From a bacterium (GTDB lineage Bacteria > Margulisbacteria > Marinamargulisbacteria > JAAEMD01): DNA of 18,800 bases. Position 1 is the stretch's first letter; every line of letters begins with the position of its first letter. Position numbers and translations under genes: made by a program. The notes under the pieces are model-generated. The model had not been told where the DNA came from, made no database searches, and saw nothing but the letters and a program-made list of their open reading frames with translations. The stretch spans positions 1 through 18,800 of the forward strand of contig JAAEMD010000170.1 in assembly GCA_024225875.1 (NCBI GenBank), written 5' to 3'. This document shows positions 6,849 through 13,810 of the stretch, piece by piece.

Positions 6849-8158
6849 GAATTAATAAGGGTTTGGAATTATGGGGTCAAGCGAAAAAAATAATACCAGG
6901 CGGTAATGGATTACTCTCAAAAAGACCGGAAAGATATGCACCGGATATCTGGCCAGCATATTTTGATAAGGCCAGGGGTGTGGAAGTATGGGATTTAGAA
7001 GGTAACAAGTATATTGATATGGCTCAAATGGGAATTGGCTCAGCTATTTTGGGTTATGGTGATCCTGATGTTGATGGAGCTGTAAAAGAAGCTGTAGAAA
7101 AAGGTGTAAATACTACTTTAAATGCACCGGAAGAAGTATATCTGGCAGAAAAGCTTTTGGAACTTAACCCTTTTGCTGGAGGAGTTAAATTTGCCAGAAC
7201 TGGTGGGGAGGCTATGTCTATTGCTGTCAGGATTGCCAGATCGTATTCAGGTAAAGATAAAATAGCATTTAGCGGATATCATGGCTGGTCGGACTGGTAC
7301 TTAGCAACAAATTTGAGCGGAGAAAATGAGCTTAGTGATCATTTGTTGCCAGGATTAGATCCTAAAGGTGTGCCTCAGGGTTTAAAAGGAACAATGTTTC
7401 CTTTTGAGTATAATAATATAGAAGCTTTAAAGGCGGTTGTGGAAAAAGAAGATATCGGAGTAATTGTGATAGAAGGGGCACGATATGATTTTCCATCCAG
7501 AGAATTTTTAGAAGCAATAGCAGAAATTGCCAGAGAAAAAAATATTGTTGTAGTTTTAGATGAAATTACTTCCGGATGGCGGATGACAGATGGAGGAGTG
7601 TATAAACTTTTTGATTTTGAGCCGGATATTGTGGTGTACGGTAAAGCAATGGGTAATGGGTATGCTATATCAGCCATTGTAGGTAAAAAAGAGATTATGA
7701 ACGAAGCACAGGAAACATTTATCAGCAGTACTTTCTGGACTGAACGGGTAGGTTTTGCTGCCGGTCTGGCCACTTTAAATAAATTAGTATCTAATAAGGT
7801 ATGGGAGCATTTAAACAAAACAGGCAGGCAAATAGGTGATGGCTGGCAAAAAGCGGCAGATAAGCATGGCTTAAAGCTTTCTACTACAGATTATAAGGCA
7901 TTGATTACGTTTAAATTAAACTATGGAGAAAAAAATGCGGCCTTGACTACGTTATTTACCCAGGAAATGTTAAAGCGTGGTTATCTGGCAGGAGCGGCTG
8001 TATATGTATCTTATGCTCATACGGAACATATAGTAAAAAACTATCTGGAAGTAGTTGATGAGGTATTTGAAATAATGGCAAAAGCTGTTACATTAAATAA
8101 TATTTTTGATAAGCTGGAAACAGCTGTTAAAGAAGAAGGCTTCAAAAGGCTGAATTAA
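6845..8158 (+). CDS. Class III PLP aminotransferase / glutamate-1-semialdehyde aminomutase-like
   Basis: A 437 aa fold-type I class III enzyme resembling HemL. It has an IPGGNGLLSKRPERY start, the ARTGGEA motif (117-123) for phosphate binding, GYHGW (144-148) stacking on PLP, LDEITSGWR (238-246) with D239, and the PLP lysine K267 in VYGKAMGNG. True HemL acts in tetrapyrrole synthesis. Here the gene lies between a HAD protein and an SpsF-like cytidylyltransferase, so it most likely transaminates, or shifts an amino group within, a sugar aldehyde or ketone. Together with the DegT enzyme at the cluster start it gives two unrelated-class aminotransferases, which suggests a sugar with two nitrogens or two different amino sugars. 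An AAGGAG for the next gene overlaps its stop. Confidence 0.82.
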   Translation: MRINKGLELWGQAKKIIPGGNGLLSKRPERYAPDIWPAYFDKARGVEVWDLEGNKYIDMAQMGIGSAILGYGDPDVDGAVKEAVEKGVNTTLNAPEEVYLAEKLLELNPFAGGVKFARTGGEAMSIAVRIARSYSGKDKIAFSGYHGWSDWYLATNLSGENELSDHLLPGLDPKGVPQGLKGTMFPFEYNNIEALKAVVEKEDIGVIVIEGARYDFPSREFLEAIAEIAREKNIVVVLDEITSGWRMTDGGVYKLFDFEPDIVVYGKAMGNGYAISAIVGKKEIMNEAQETFISSTFWTERVGFAAGLATLNKLVSNKVWEHLNKTGRQIGDGWQKAADKHGLKLSTTDYKALITFKLNYGEKNAALTTLFTQEMLKRGYLAGAAVYVSYAHTEHIVKNYLEVVDEVFEIMAKAVTLNNIFDKLETAVKEEGFKRLN

Positions 8159-8172
8159 GGAGATTAGATTTT

Positions 8173-8913
8173 ATGGCAACAGCAGTAATACAGGCAAGGA
8201 TGGGCTCAACCAGACTGCCTGGAAAGGTTTTAATGGAAGTTAACGGGGTGCCGTTACTAAAATATCAGATTGATAGAGTAAGAAAGGCAGAAACTATTGC
8301 TGATATTATAGTAGCAACCACTACATCAGAAATAGATGATTTTATAGTGGATTTTTGTGATAGTAATGAAATAAAGTGTTTCAGAGGTTCTGAAAATGAT
8401 GTATTAGACAGGTATTATCAGTGTGCAAAACAGTATAATCTGAAAAATATTGTCAGGTTAACTGCTGATTGCCCGTTATCTGATCCGCAGGTAATTGATG
8501 GCGTGGTAAATTTATTTTTGCAGGATAAACTTGATTATGCTGTAAATACGGTCCCTGTGGATACCAGCACCTTCCCTGATGGGTTTGATGTAGAAGTATT
8601 TACTATGGAAGCCCTTGAAAAGGCGCATCAAAAATGCAGCGATACTAATTATAGAGAACATGTCACATTTTATTTCTGGAAGGATGATAATGGTTTTAAG
8701 ACAGGGCAGCTTATCAATGATAAAGATTACTCAAAGTATCGTTTAACTGTAGATTATCCGGAAGATTTTGAAGTAGTAGACTATATATTCAATGAACTGG
8801 AAAAAAGAAGAATTTTTGGTCATATGGATGATGTTATAGAAATACTTGAAGCAGCGCCTGAAATAAAAGAAAAAAACTCTCAATACTATTTCGGTATAGG
8901 ATGGAAGAAATGA
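8173..8913 (+). CDS. spsF: SpsF-type cytidylyltransferase (CMP-sugar synthetase family)
   Basis: At 246 aa it begins with the nucleotide-binding signature IQARMGSTRLPGKVL (6-20) and continues with RLTADCPLSDPQVID (95-109), where the aspartates bind the metal and sugar. It is homologous to CMP-Kdo and CMP-NeuNAc synthetases and is named after B. subtilis SpsF of the spore coat polysaccharide operon. There it likewise accompanies a DegT aminotransferase (SpsC) and a NeuB-like synthase (SpsE). The likely reaction is transfer of CMP from CTP to the anomeric carbon of the ulosonic acid made here. A strong AAGGAG (8157-8162) overlaps the stop of the preceding gene and sets the ATG. Family assignment is secure; the substrate is inferred from the company it keeps. 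Confidence 0.85.
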   Translation: MATAVIQARMGSTRLPGKVLMEVNGVPLLKYQIDRVRKAETIADIIVATTTSEIDDFIVDFCDSNEIKCFRGSENDVLDRYYQCAKQYNLKNIVRLTADCPLSDPQVIDGVVNLFLQDKLDYAVNTVPVDTSTFPDGFDVEVFTMEALEKAHQKCSDTNYREHVTFYFWKDDNGFKTGQLINDKDYSKYRLTVDYPEDFEVVDYIFNELEKRRIFGHMDDVIEILEAAPEIKEKNSQYYFGIGWKK

Positions 8914-8933
8914 TTTTTAAGAGATAGACAAAT

Positions 8934-10022
8934 ATGACTATAGAGTTAGTAAATTATTCTGATATTGGTGTTGAGAGATGGGATGACTATTGTCTGAACT
9001 CTGATTCAGCCTGGTTTGTTCATACTTCCGGATGGCTTGATTATACACTTAATATGAGATTTGAGAAGAATAGTATTAATCATTCATTTGCTGTTTTAGA
9101 AAATAATAAGATAACAGCTTTAGTGCCGCTGGTTGAAGAAAATATTTATGGAAAGGATTATAGAGAAATAGGTTTTGCAGGATTTAATAATCCGTATCCT
9201 GTTTTTGATAATAATATAGGTGAAAAGAACAGAAAAAAGATAGAAAAAATTATTTTTGAAAAGGTAAAAGATATAAAAGTAGATTATATCAGCTTTTATG
9301 TGTGTCCTTTAACTGACGATATAACAGGTAATGCTATGGTATTAAACCCTTTAAATAGGTTTGGTTTTAATGATGTATCAATTTCTACAAATATATTATG
9401 CCTGAATGAGAGCGAAGAGACTCTTTTCGGGAATATAAGGAAAGGTCATAAATGTGATATTAAGACAGCTGTGAAAAAGGGTTTTTCAGTTGAGATAATT
9501 GATGCTGATAATTATGATCAGGATAAATTCGAAATTTATAAGAATCTGCATTTTACAGCAGCAGGAAGAAAGACAAGGTCGGATGAGACCTGGGTCATAA
9601 TGAGTGACTGGATTAAAAGTGGTGTTTCAATATTAGCTCTGTTACAGATAGATAGCCAGTATGTGGCGGCAGCTTTTGTTAATACATATAAAAAGAAAGC
9701 CTATTACCAGTCAGGAGCAATTTTGCCGGCAGTAAATAAAGAAAAAGGTGGCCACATAATACACTGGGAGATAATAAAATTTCTGAAAAAGAAGGGATAT
9801 TCTTATTATGAAACAGGCTGGAACTGGTATCCAAATATTTCGCAGGAAGTTGCAGATGATAAAATGTTGAATATTTCAAGGTTTAAAGCTGGTTTTGGAG
9901 CAGATATATATCCTTTATATAGAGGTGAATATTTTATAAATGAAGAATATATGAGAGATGTTTTGAACTCCAGGCTGGAAAAATATTTAATGTTAAGGAC
10001 AAAATATCAAGGGAGCAGGTAA
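8934..10022 (+). CDS. FemAB-like / GNAT-fold acyl or aminoacyl transferase
   Basis: A 362 aa protein with the double-GNAT layout of the FemAB/Acetyltransf_6 group. The N-terminal half opens with WFVHTSGWLDYTL (27-39), and a basic helix signature LFGNIRKGHKCDIKTAVKKG (164-183) resembles the FemAB 'l-x-K-x-x-R-x-x-I-r-x-A-x-K-x-G' pattern. The C-terminal GNAT-like core has AAAFVNTYKKKAYYQSGA (245-262). Classical FemAB proteins add amino acids from tRNA to peptidoglycan bridges, while relatives in polysaccharide clusters are thought to acylate sugars. Here an amino sugar made by the neighbouring aminotransferases is the natural acceptor (inference). It lies 20 bases after the SpsF-like gene with only a poor ribosome site. 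Its TAA overlaps the next ATG by one base, so the downstream glycosyltransferase depends on it for translation. Confidence 0.72.
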   Translation: MTIELVNYSDIGVERWDDYCLNSDSAWFVHTSGWLDYTLNMRFEKNSINHSFAVLENNKITALVPLVEENIYGKDYREIGFAGFNNPYPVFDNNIGEKNRKKIEKIIFEKVKDIKVDYISFYVCPLTDDITGNAMVLNPLNRFGFNDVSISTNILCLNESEETLFGNIRKGHKCDIKTAVKKGFSVEIIDADNYDQDKFEIYKNLHFTAAGRKTRSDETWVIMSDWIKSGVSILALLQIDSQYVAAAFVNTYKKKAYYQSGAILPAVNKEKGGHIIHWEIIKFLKKKGYSYYETGWNWYPNISQEVADDKMLNISRFKAGFGADIYPLYRGEYFINEEYMRDVLNSRLEKYLMLRTKYQGSR

Positions 10023-11758
10023 TGTTTTTCAAGTCAGTTTCTTTTCCGCTTGATGGTTATAGTACGTTTGTTGAGAGATTGATTGTCAGGTTTTTCAAAA
10101 ATAAAAGTATTTTATATAGAAAAATTGCTAATGATAAAAATTTATCAGAAGCAGGTTTATTACCTCTTATAAATTCGGAAGAGCTATATCTGAAAATAAA
10201 AAAAGATCTTGATAACTACTTTCAAAAATATGATAAAGAAGATTTCTGTTATAAAGGTGTCAATGTGCTTTTTGTTTTAAGAAGACAACTGCATATCTGT
10301 TTAACAGAACTTTATAACAGGTTGTATCAAATAGAATTTTTTCAGAAGCAGAACCCGGGTGTTAAATTTCGGGCAGAAAATAAAATTGTCAATATTTTAA
10401 AGGCTGAGGGTCTGATGTGTTCTAACAGCTTTTTTTTGACTTTTGTTTACGGGGTTCTGGATATACTTTTAAAAATAAAACTTTTTTTTAAACCTGACTA
10501 TACTGAAGTTTTTCCTGATTTAAATTCTGACTGTTATTTTAATATTAAAAAAGATAAACATAATTTTTTATTAACAGGTCTAACTGTAGAAAGAAACAAA
10601 ACATTTATTAATCTTTCAAAGTATTTGAATGATTCTTTTGATGTTTCTTATGTCTATCAGGAATCGAAGGTAGATCCGGATTTTACAGGTACTGAATTTG
10701 AGAAAATGAATTTTACAATAGATCAAAGAGACTATAAAAAAAGGGCAGATGAAATTATGGCGCTACTTAAGCTGAAATATAATAAAAATGATTTAATATC
10801 GTACCTGCTTGATACGATTTTGCTGAACAATATGAAAGCAGGAATATTTTCGATTTTTTATATTATCGATTTATATGAATTGATACACCGACACAGGAAA
10901 GTCGATGGAATTATTACCGGCTTTACTTTTTACTGGATATATAATATTGCAGTTCAATGGGCTAAAAAAAATAATATCAGATCTATTTTCTTTCAAGATA
11001 TTTTTATAACTGAAGATTATTCTGATTATATAGAGGCTGACAAAGTGATTACCAGCTCTAGTATGTATAATGAAAAGCTGATAAAGATGGGTTTTCCTGA
11101 AGAACATGTTATAAATTCTGCGGCAGCAGAAGGATTTTTGGGAAAAACACCTGTGAAGTTGCAAAAAAAATCAGATAAAAAGAAAATCAGGGCGAAAGTA
11201 AATGAAGAATTAAGAAAAATTGGAGTAAATATAACACAAGAAAAACTGGTGTTTGTAGCTGCTGATCCTGGAAACTTTATAAATACCAGAGAACAGAAAT
11301 ATAATTCCGAATATAGATTGTTAAAAGAAATTAAAAATCAAAAAGACCTTTTTACAGTTATAAAGTTGCATCCGTCAGATACAGGATATATTTCCAGGCT
11401 GGCGCTGCTTAATTCCGAAAATAAGCAGGCCATAGTGTTGAAAGATATAGATTTTTATATTTTTTTAGAAGCATGTGATGTTTTTATATCAAAATATTCC
11501 ACATCGGTATTAGAAGCTGTCTGGATGAATAAGCTGGTATTACTTATGAATTATGATAAAATTGACTGCTATAAAAAATTAGTAGATTCTGGTTTAGCAT
11601 ATTATCTGGAAAATGAGGGCGATTTTTTGAAATCATATAAAAATAAAATAAGTGAATTTGATAAAAAAAGAGAAGGCTATATGAACAGTTTATATAATAG
11701 CGAGAACAGGTGTAAATGCAGTATGGAAAAAATATTAAGAAAATGTCTGGTGGAGTAG
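10022..11758 (+). CDS. Large GT-B-like glycosyltransferase / capsule polysaccharide synthesis protein
   Basis: A 578 aa protein. The C-terminal part (about 400-520) has the pattern of GT-B transferases and capsule/Kdo-transferase-like proteins: VFVAADPGN after a strand, then VIKLHPSDTG (446-455), then a strand-helix unit ending in FISKYSTSVLEAVWMNK (488-504). The Lys-His-Pro and Ser-Thr-x-x-L-Glu motifs resemble those that hold the nucleotide phosphate in CMP-sialic acid, CDP-glycerol and related transferases. Residues 290-375 look like the first Rossmann half (VDGIITG, IRSIFFQD). The first about 170 residues are unlike anything I recognise and include a hydrophobic stretch around 137-156. 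Given the CMP-sugar genes upstream, a CMP-ulosonic acid transferase is a reasonable guess. It ends 4 bases before the KdsC-like gene. Confidence 0.62.
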   Translation: MFFKSVSFPLDGYSTFVERLIVRFFKNKSILYRKIANDKNLSEAGLLPLINSEELYLKIKKDLDNYFQKYDKEDFCYKGVNVLFVLRRQLHICLTELYNRLYQIEFFQKQNPGVKFRAENKIVNILKAEGLMCSNSFFLTFVYGVLDILLKIKLFFKPDYTEVFPDLNSDCYFNIKKDKHNFLLTGLTVERNKTFINLSKYLNDSFDVSYVYQESKVDPDFTGTEFEKMNFTIDQRDYKKRADEIMALLKLKYNKNDLISYLLDTILLNNMKAGIFSIFYIIDLYELIHRHRKVDGIITGFTFYWIYNIAVQWAKKNNIRSIFFQDIFITEDYSDYIEADKVITSSSMYNEKLIKMGFPEEHVINSAAAEGFLGKTPVKLQKKSDKKKIRAKVNEELRKIGVNITQEKLVFVAADPGNFINTREQKYNSEYRLLKEIKNQKDLFTVIKLHPSDTGYISRLALLNSENKQAIVLKDIDFYIFLEACDVFISKYSTSVLEAVWMNKLVLLMNYDKIDCYKKLVDSGLAYYLENEGDFLKSYKNKISEFDKKREGYMNSLYNSENRCKCSMEKILRKCLVE

Positions 11759-11762
11759 TATT

Positions 11763-12290
11763 ATGAATATAAAACCGGATGTATTTGTTTTAGATGTTGA
11801 TGGTGTAATGACAGATGGTAAAATCTACAGTTCAACTGAAGGCAAGATATTTAAGGTATTTGGCCCTGATGATCACGATGGTTTGAGTTTATTAAAACCG
11901 TATTTGAATATACAGTTTGTTTCAGGAGATCACAGAGGCTTTGAAATCAGCAGAAAAAGAATTGTGGAAGATATGAAGCTGCCTCTGGAACTGGTTAGCA
12001 CTATAAAAAGGATAGAATGGATTAAAGAAAGATGGGATCCTGGAAAAGTTATTTATATGGGGGATGGGATTTTTGATCATTATGTTTTTAAAGAAGTTGC
12101 ATATTCTATAGCTACTACAGGTTCTGATGAATATGCAAAAGATAAAGCAGATTATGTAACACAAAGAATTGGCAGTGAAAGAGCAGTAGCAGAGGCTAGT
12201 TTGCATATACTGGAAAAATTTTTTCGACCGTATGATCCAGATACATTACCGGATGAACAAATAAAATTAAGTGGAGCCTGGACAGTATGA
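11763..12290 (+). CDS. KdsC-like HAD phosphatase (sugar acid / higher-sugar phosphate phosphatase)
   Basis: A 175 aa cap-less HAD of the size and layout of KdsC, which removes phosphate from Kdo-8-phosphate as a tetramer. Motif I is VLDVDGVMTDG (9-19) with D11 and D13, motif II is the serine in FVSGDHRG (S54), and motif IV is YMGDGIFD (98-105) with D101 and D105. The tail KADYVTQRIGSERAVAEA resembles the KdsC C-terminus that reaches a neighbouring active site. The usual VRDGYGI-type loop is replaced by FGPDDHDGL (33-41), so the substrate probably differs from Kdo-8-P. It overlaps the aldolase-like gene by 4 bases (ATGA), and that pairing suggests it dephosphorylates the aldolase product. Phosphatase activity is well supported; the substrate is inferred. 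Confidence 0.8.
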   Translation: MNIKPDVFVLDVDGVMTDGKIYSSTEGKIFKVFGPDDHDGLSLLKPYLNIQFVSGDHRGFEISRKRIVEDMKLPLELVSTIKRIEWIKERWDPGKVIYMGDGIFDHYVFKEVAYSIATTGSDEYAKDKADYVTQRIGSERAVAEASLHILEKFFRPYDPDTLPDEQIKLSGAWTV

Positions 12291-13438
12291 GTTTAATTAA
12301 AGATTATATTCAAGAAAAAAAACGCACTTTATTATGTGTTGGACCAATGAGCAAAAACTGTATTGATGTTAGTGTGGAAATATCCAGACAGTATGATATA
12401 CCCATGACATTGATTGCCAGTCGCAGGCAAATTGATGCAGATTGCTTTGGTGGAGGATATGTAGAAAAGTTTACTACTCAGGAATTTAGTAAATATGTTA
12501 AGTCTCAAGGGGCAGATAAGGTTTATCTGGCAAGGGATCATGGCGGGCCATGGCAGAGTGTTGTTGAATCATCTCAGAATATGGATATTACAGCTTCTAT
12601 GAAATCCGCTAAAAAGTCTTTTGAGATAGATATCCTGTCAGATTTTGATTTTATTCATATTGATCCAAGCATACCTGTTCAGGGAGAAAGTCTTACTGTT
12701 GATAAGATACTGGACCGCTTATTTGAGCTATACAGTTATTCTAATGAAGTTGCTGAAAAGAACAATAAAAAAATAGAGTTCGAACTTGGTACGGAAGAGC
12801 AGGACGGGTATGGTCAGGATTTGGATAAATTTGAGTACTTTTTACAAAAAACATTACAGTTCTGTGATAAGGAGAAAATACAAAAACCAACTTTTGTAGT
12901 TGCACAAACCGGGACAAAGGTAATGGAGACTAAAAATACAGGTATCTTTCAAAATAAGATAGATATGGATCATAAACTGTCTTTAAATCATTTGCTGGAC
13001 ACTTTGAAAATTTGTAATAAATACGGTCTTTACTTGAAAGAACATAATACTGATTATTTAAATAATGAAGCTTTGGCTTTGCGACCTGTTTTAGGTATCC
13101 ACTCATCTAATGTTGCTCCGGAATTTGGGGTTGTTGAAACAAGGGCCTTATTATATTTACTGGGAATTGAAGGTTTTAAAAAAGAGATGAGTAGATTTAT
13201 TGATATTGCACTTAAATCCAACAAATGGAATAAGTGGATGATATCAGGCAGTGATGCAACTGACCTTGATAAAGCTATAATTTGTGGACACTATATTTTC
13301 TCTAACCCGGAGGTAGTGGAGATGAGGGCAAAGGTAGCTGGAGATTTAATAAAGAAAAATATAGATTTGGATGGGTTTTTAAAAAATAATATTAAAAACA
13401 GTATTATGCGTTATATTCATATCTTTAATATGATTTAA
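12287..13438 (+). CDS. GatZ/KbaZ-like (tagatose-bisphosphate aldolase-family) TIM-barrel protein
   Basis: A 383 aa protein that follows the course of the GatZ/KbaZ family (PF08013), known as the non-catalytic partner of class II tagatose-1,6-bisphosphate aldolase. Landmarks are LLCVGPMSKN near residue 15, IASRRQIDADCFGGGYV (43-59), the LARDHGGPWQ loop (81-90), IHIDPS (123-128) and ELGTEEQDG (166-174). Later come VVAQTGTKVMETKNTG and the KEHNTDYL segment. It is quite divergent from enterobacterial GatZ, and no GatY/KbaY catalytic partner is present in the window. Histidines, acidic residues and the TIM barrel could support metal-dependent aldol chemistry on their own. Lying between a KdsC-like phosphatase and a cupin/kinase-nucleotidyltransferase pair, it probably builds the carbon chain of a rare sugar (inference). 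Confidence 0.68.
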   Translation: MSLIKDYIQEKKRTLLCVGPMSKNCIDVSVEISRQYDIPMTLIASRRQIDADCFGGGYVEKFTTQEFSKYVKSQGADKVYLARDHGGPWQSVVESSQNMDITASMKSAKKSFEIDILSDFDFIHIDPSIPVQGESLTVDKILDRLFELYSYSNEVAEKNNKKIEFELGTEEQDGYGQDLDKFEYFLQKTLQFCDKEKIQKPTFVVAQTGTKVMETKNTGIFQNKIDMDHKLSLNHLLDTLKICNKYGLYLKEHNTDYLNNEALALRPVLGIHSSNVAPEFGVVETRALLYLLGIEGFKKEMSRFIDIALKSNKWNKWMISGSDATDLDKAIICGHYIFSNPEVVEMRAKVAGDLIKKNIDLDGFLKNNIKNSIMRYIHIFNMI

Positions 13439-13442
13439 GGAG
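13437..13442 (+). promoter_or_regulatory. Shine-Dalgarno (AAGGAG) overlapping the previous stop codon
   Basis: AAGGAG spans the last two bases of the upstream TAA and ends six bases before the ATG at 13449. It confirms the start of the cupin gene and suggests that ribosomes finishing the aldolase-like gene reload here. Confidence 0.65.
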
Positions 13443-13448
13443 AAGAAA

Positions 13449-13790
13449 ATGGTAGTTATCGAAAAGCCATGGGGCAAAGAAGAGTTGCTGGAAAAAAATG
13501 AGAAATATGTTGTAAAAAGACTGACAATGCATAAAGGACACTGCTGCAGTATTCAGTATCACGAATACAAAACAGAAACAGTATACTTATTAAAAGGAAG
13601 TTTGAAAATTTATATTGGCGATACAAAAGAAGAGTTAGATGAAATGGTTGTTAACCAGGATGATTTTATCACACTTAATCCATACAGGATACATAGAATG
13701 GAAGCAATTGAAGATGCTGTTTATCTGGAAGCTTCAACCCCGGAACTGGATGATGTTGTTCGTTTGGAAGATAATTATAAGAGAGTATAA
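13449..13790 (+). CDS. Small cupin, mannose-6-phosphate-isomerase-like
   Basis: A single-domain cupin of 113 aa resembling the type II phosphomannose isomerase C-terminal domain. It opens with EKPWGKEELLEKNEKYVVKR (5-24). The first cupin motif is in SIQYHEYKTETVYLLKG (34-50) with metal-ligand-type H38 and E43, and the second lies in LNPYRIHRMEA (77-87) with H82. It ends with LEASTPELDDVVRLED, a usual close for this group. It could interconvert a ketose phosphate and an aldose phosphate, which would link the aldolase-like gene before it to the kinase-nucleotidyltransferase after it. A role as a sugar epimerase, or a purely structural or regulatory cupin, cannot be excluded. It starts 11 bases after the aldolase-like gene. 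Confidence 0.78.
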   Translation: MVVIEKPWGKEELLEKNEKYVVKRLTMHKGHCCSIQYHEYKTETVYLLKGSLKIYIGDTKEELDEMVVNQDDFITLNPYRIHRMEAIEDAVYLEASTPELDDVVRLEDNYKRV

Positions 13791-13810
13791 AAAATATAAG
13801 AGGAAATAAC

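Noticed and set aside
7375..7818. Minus-strand open frame of 147 codons inside the class III aminotransferase
   Set aside because: It is antisense to conserved PLP motifs; its openness is a by-product of the codon bias of the real gene.
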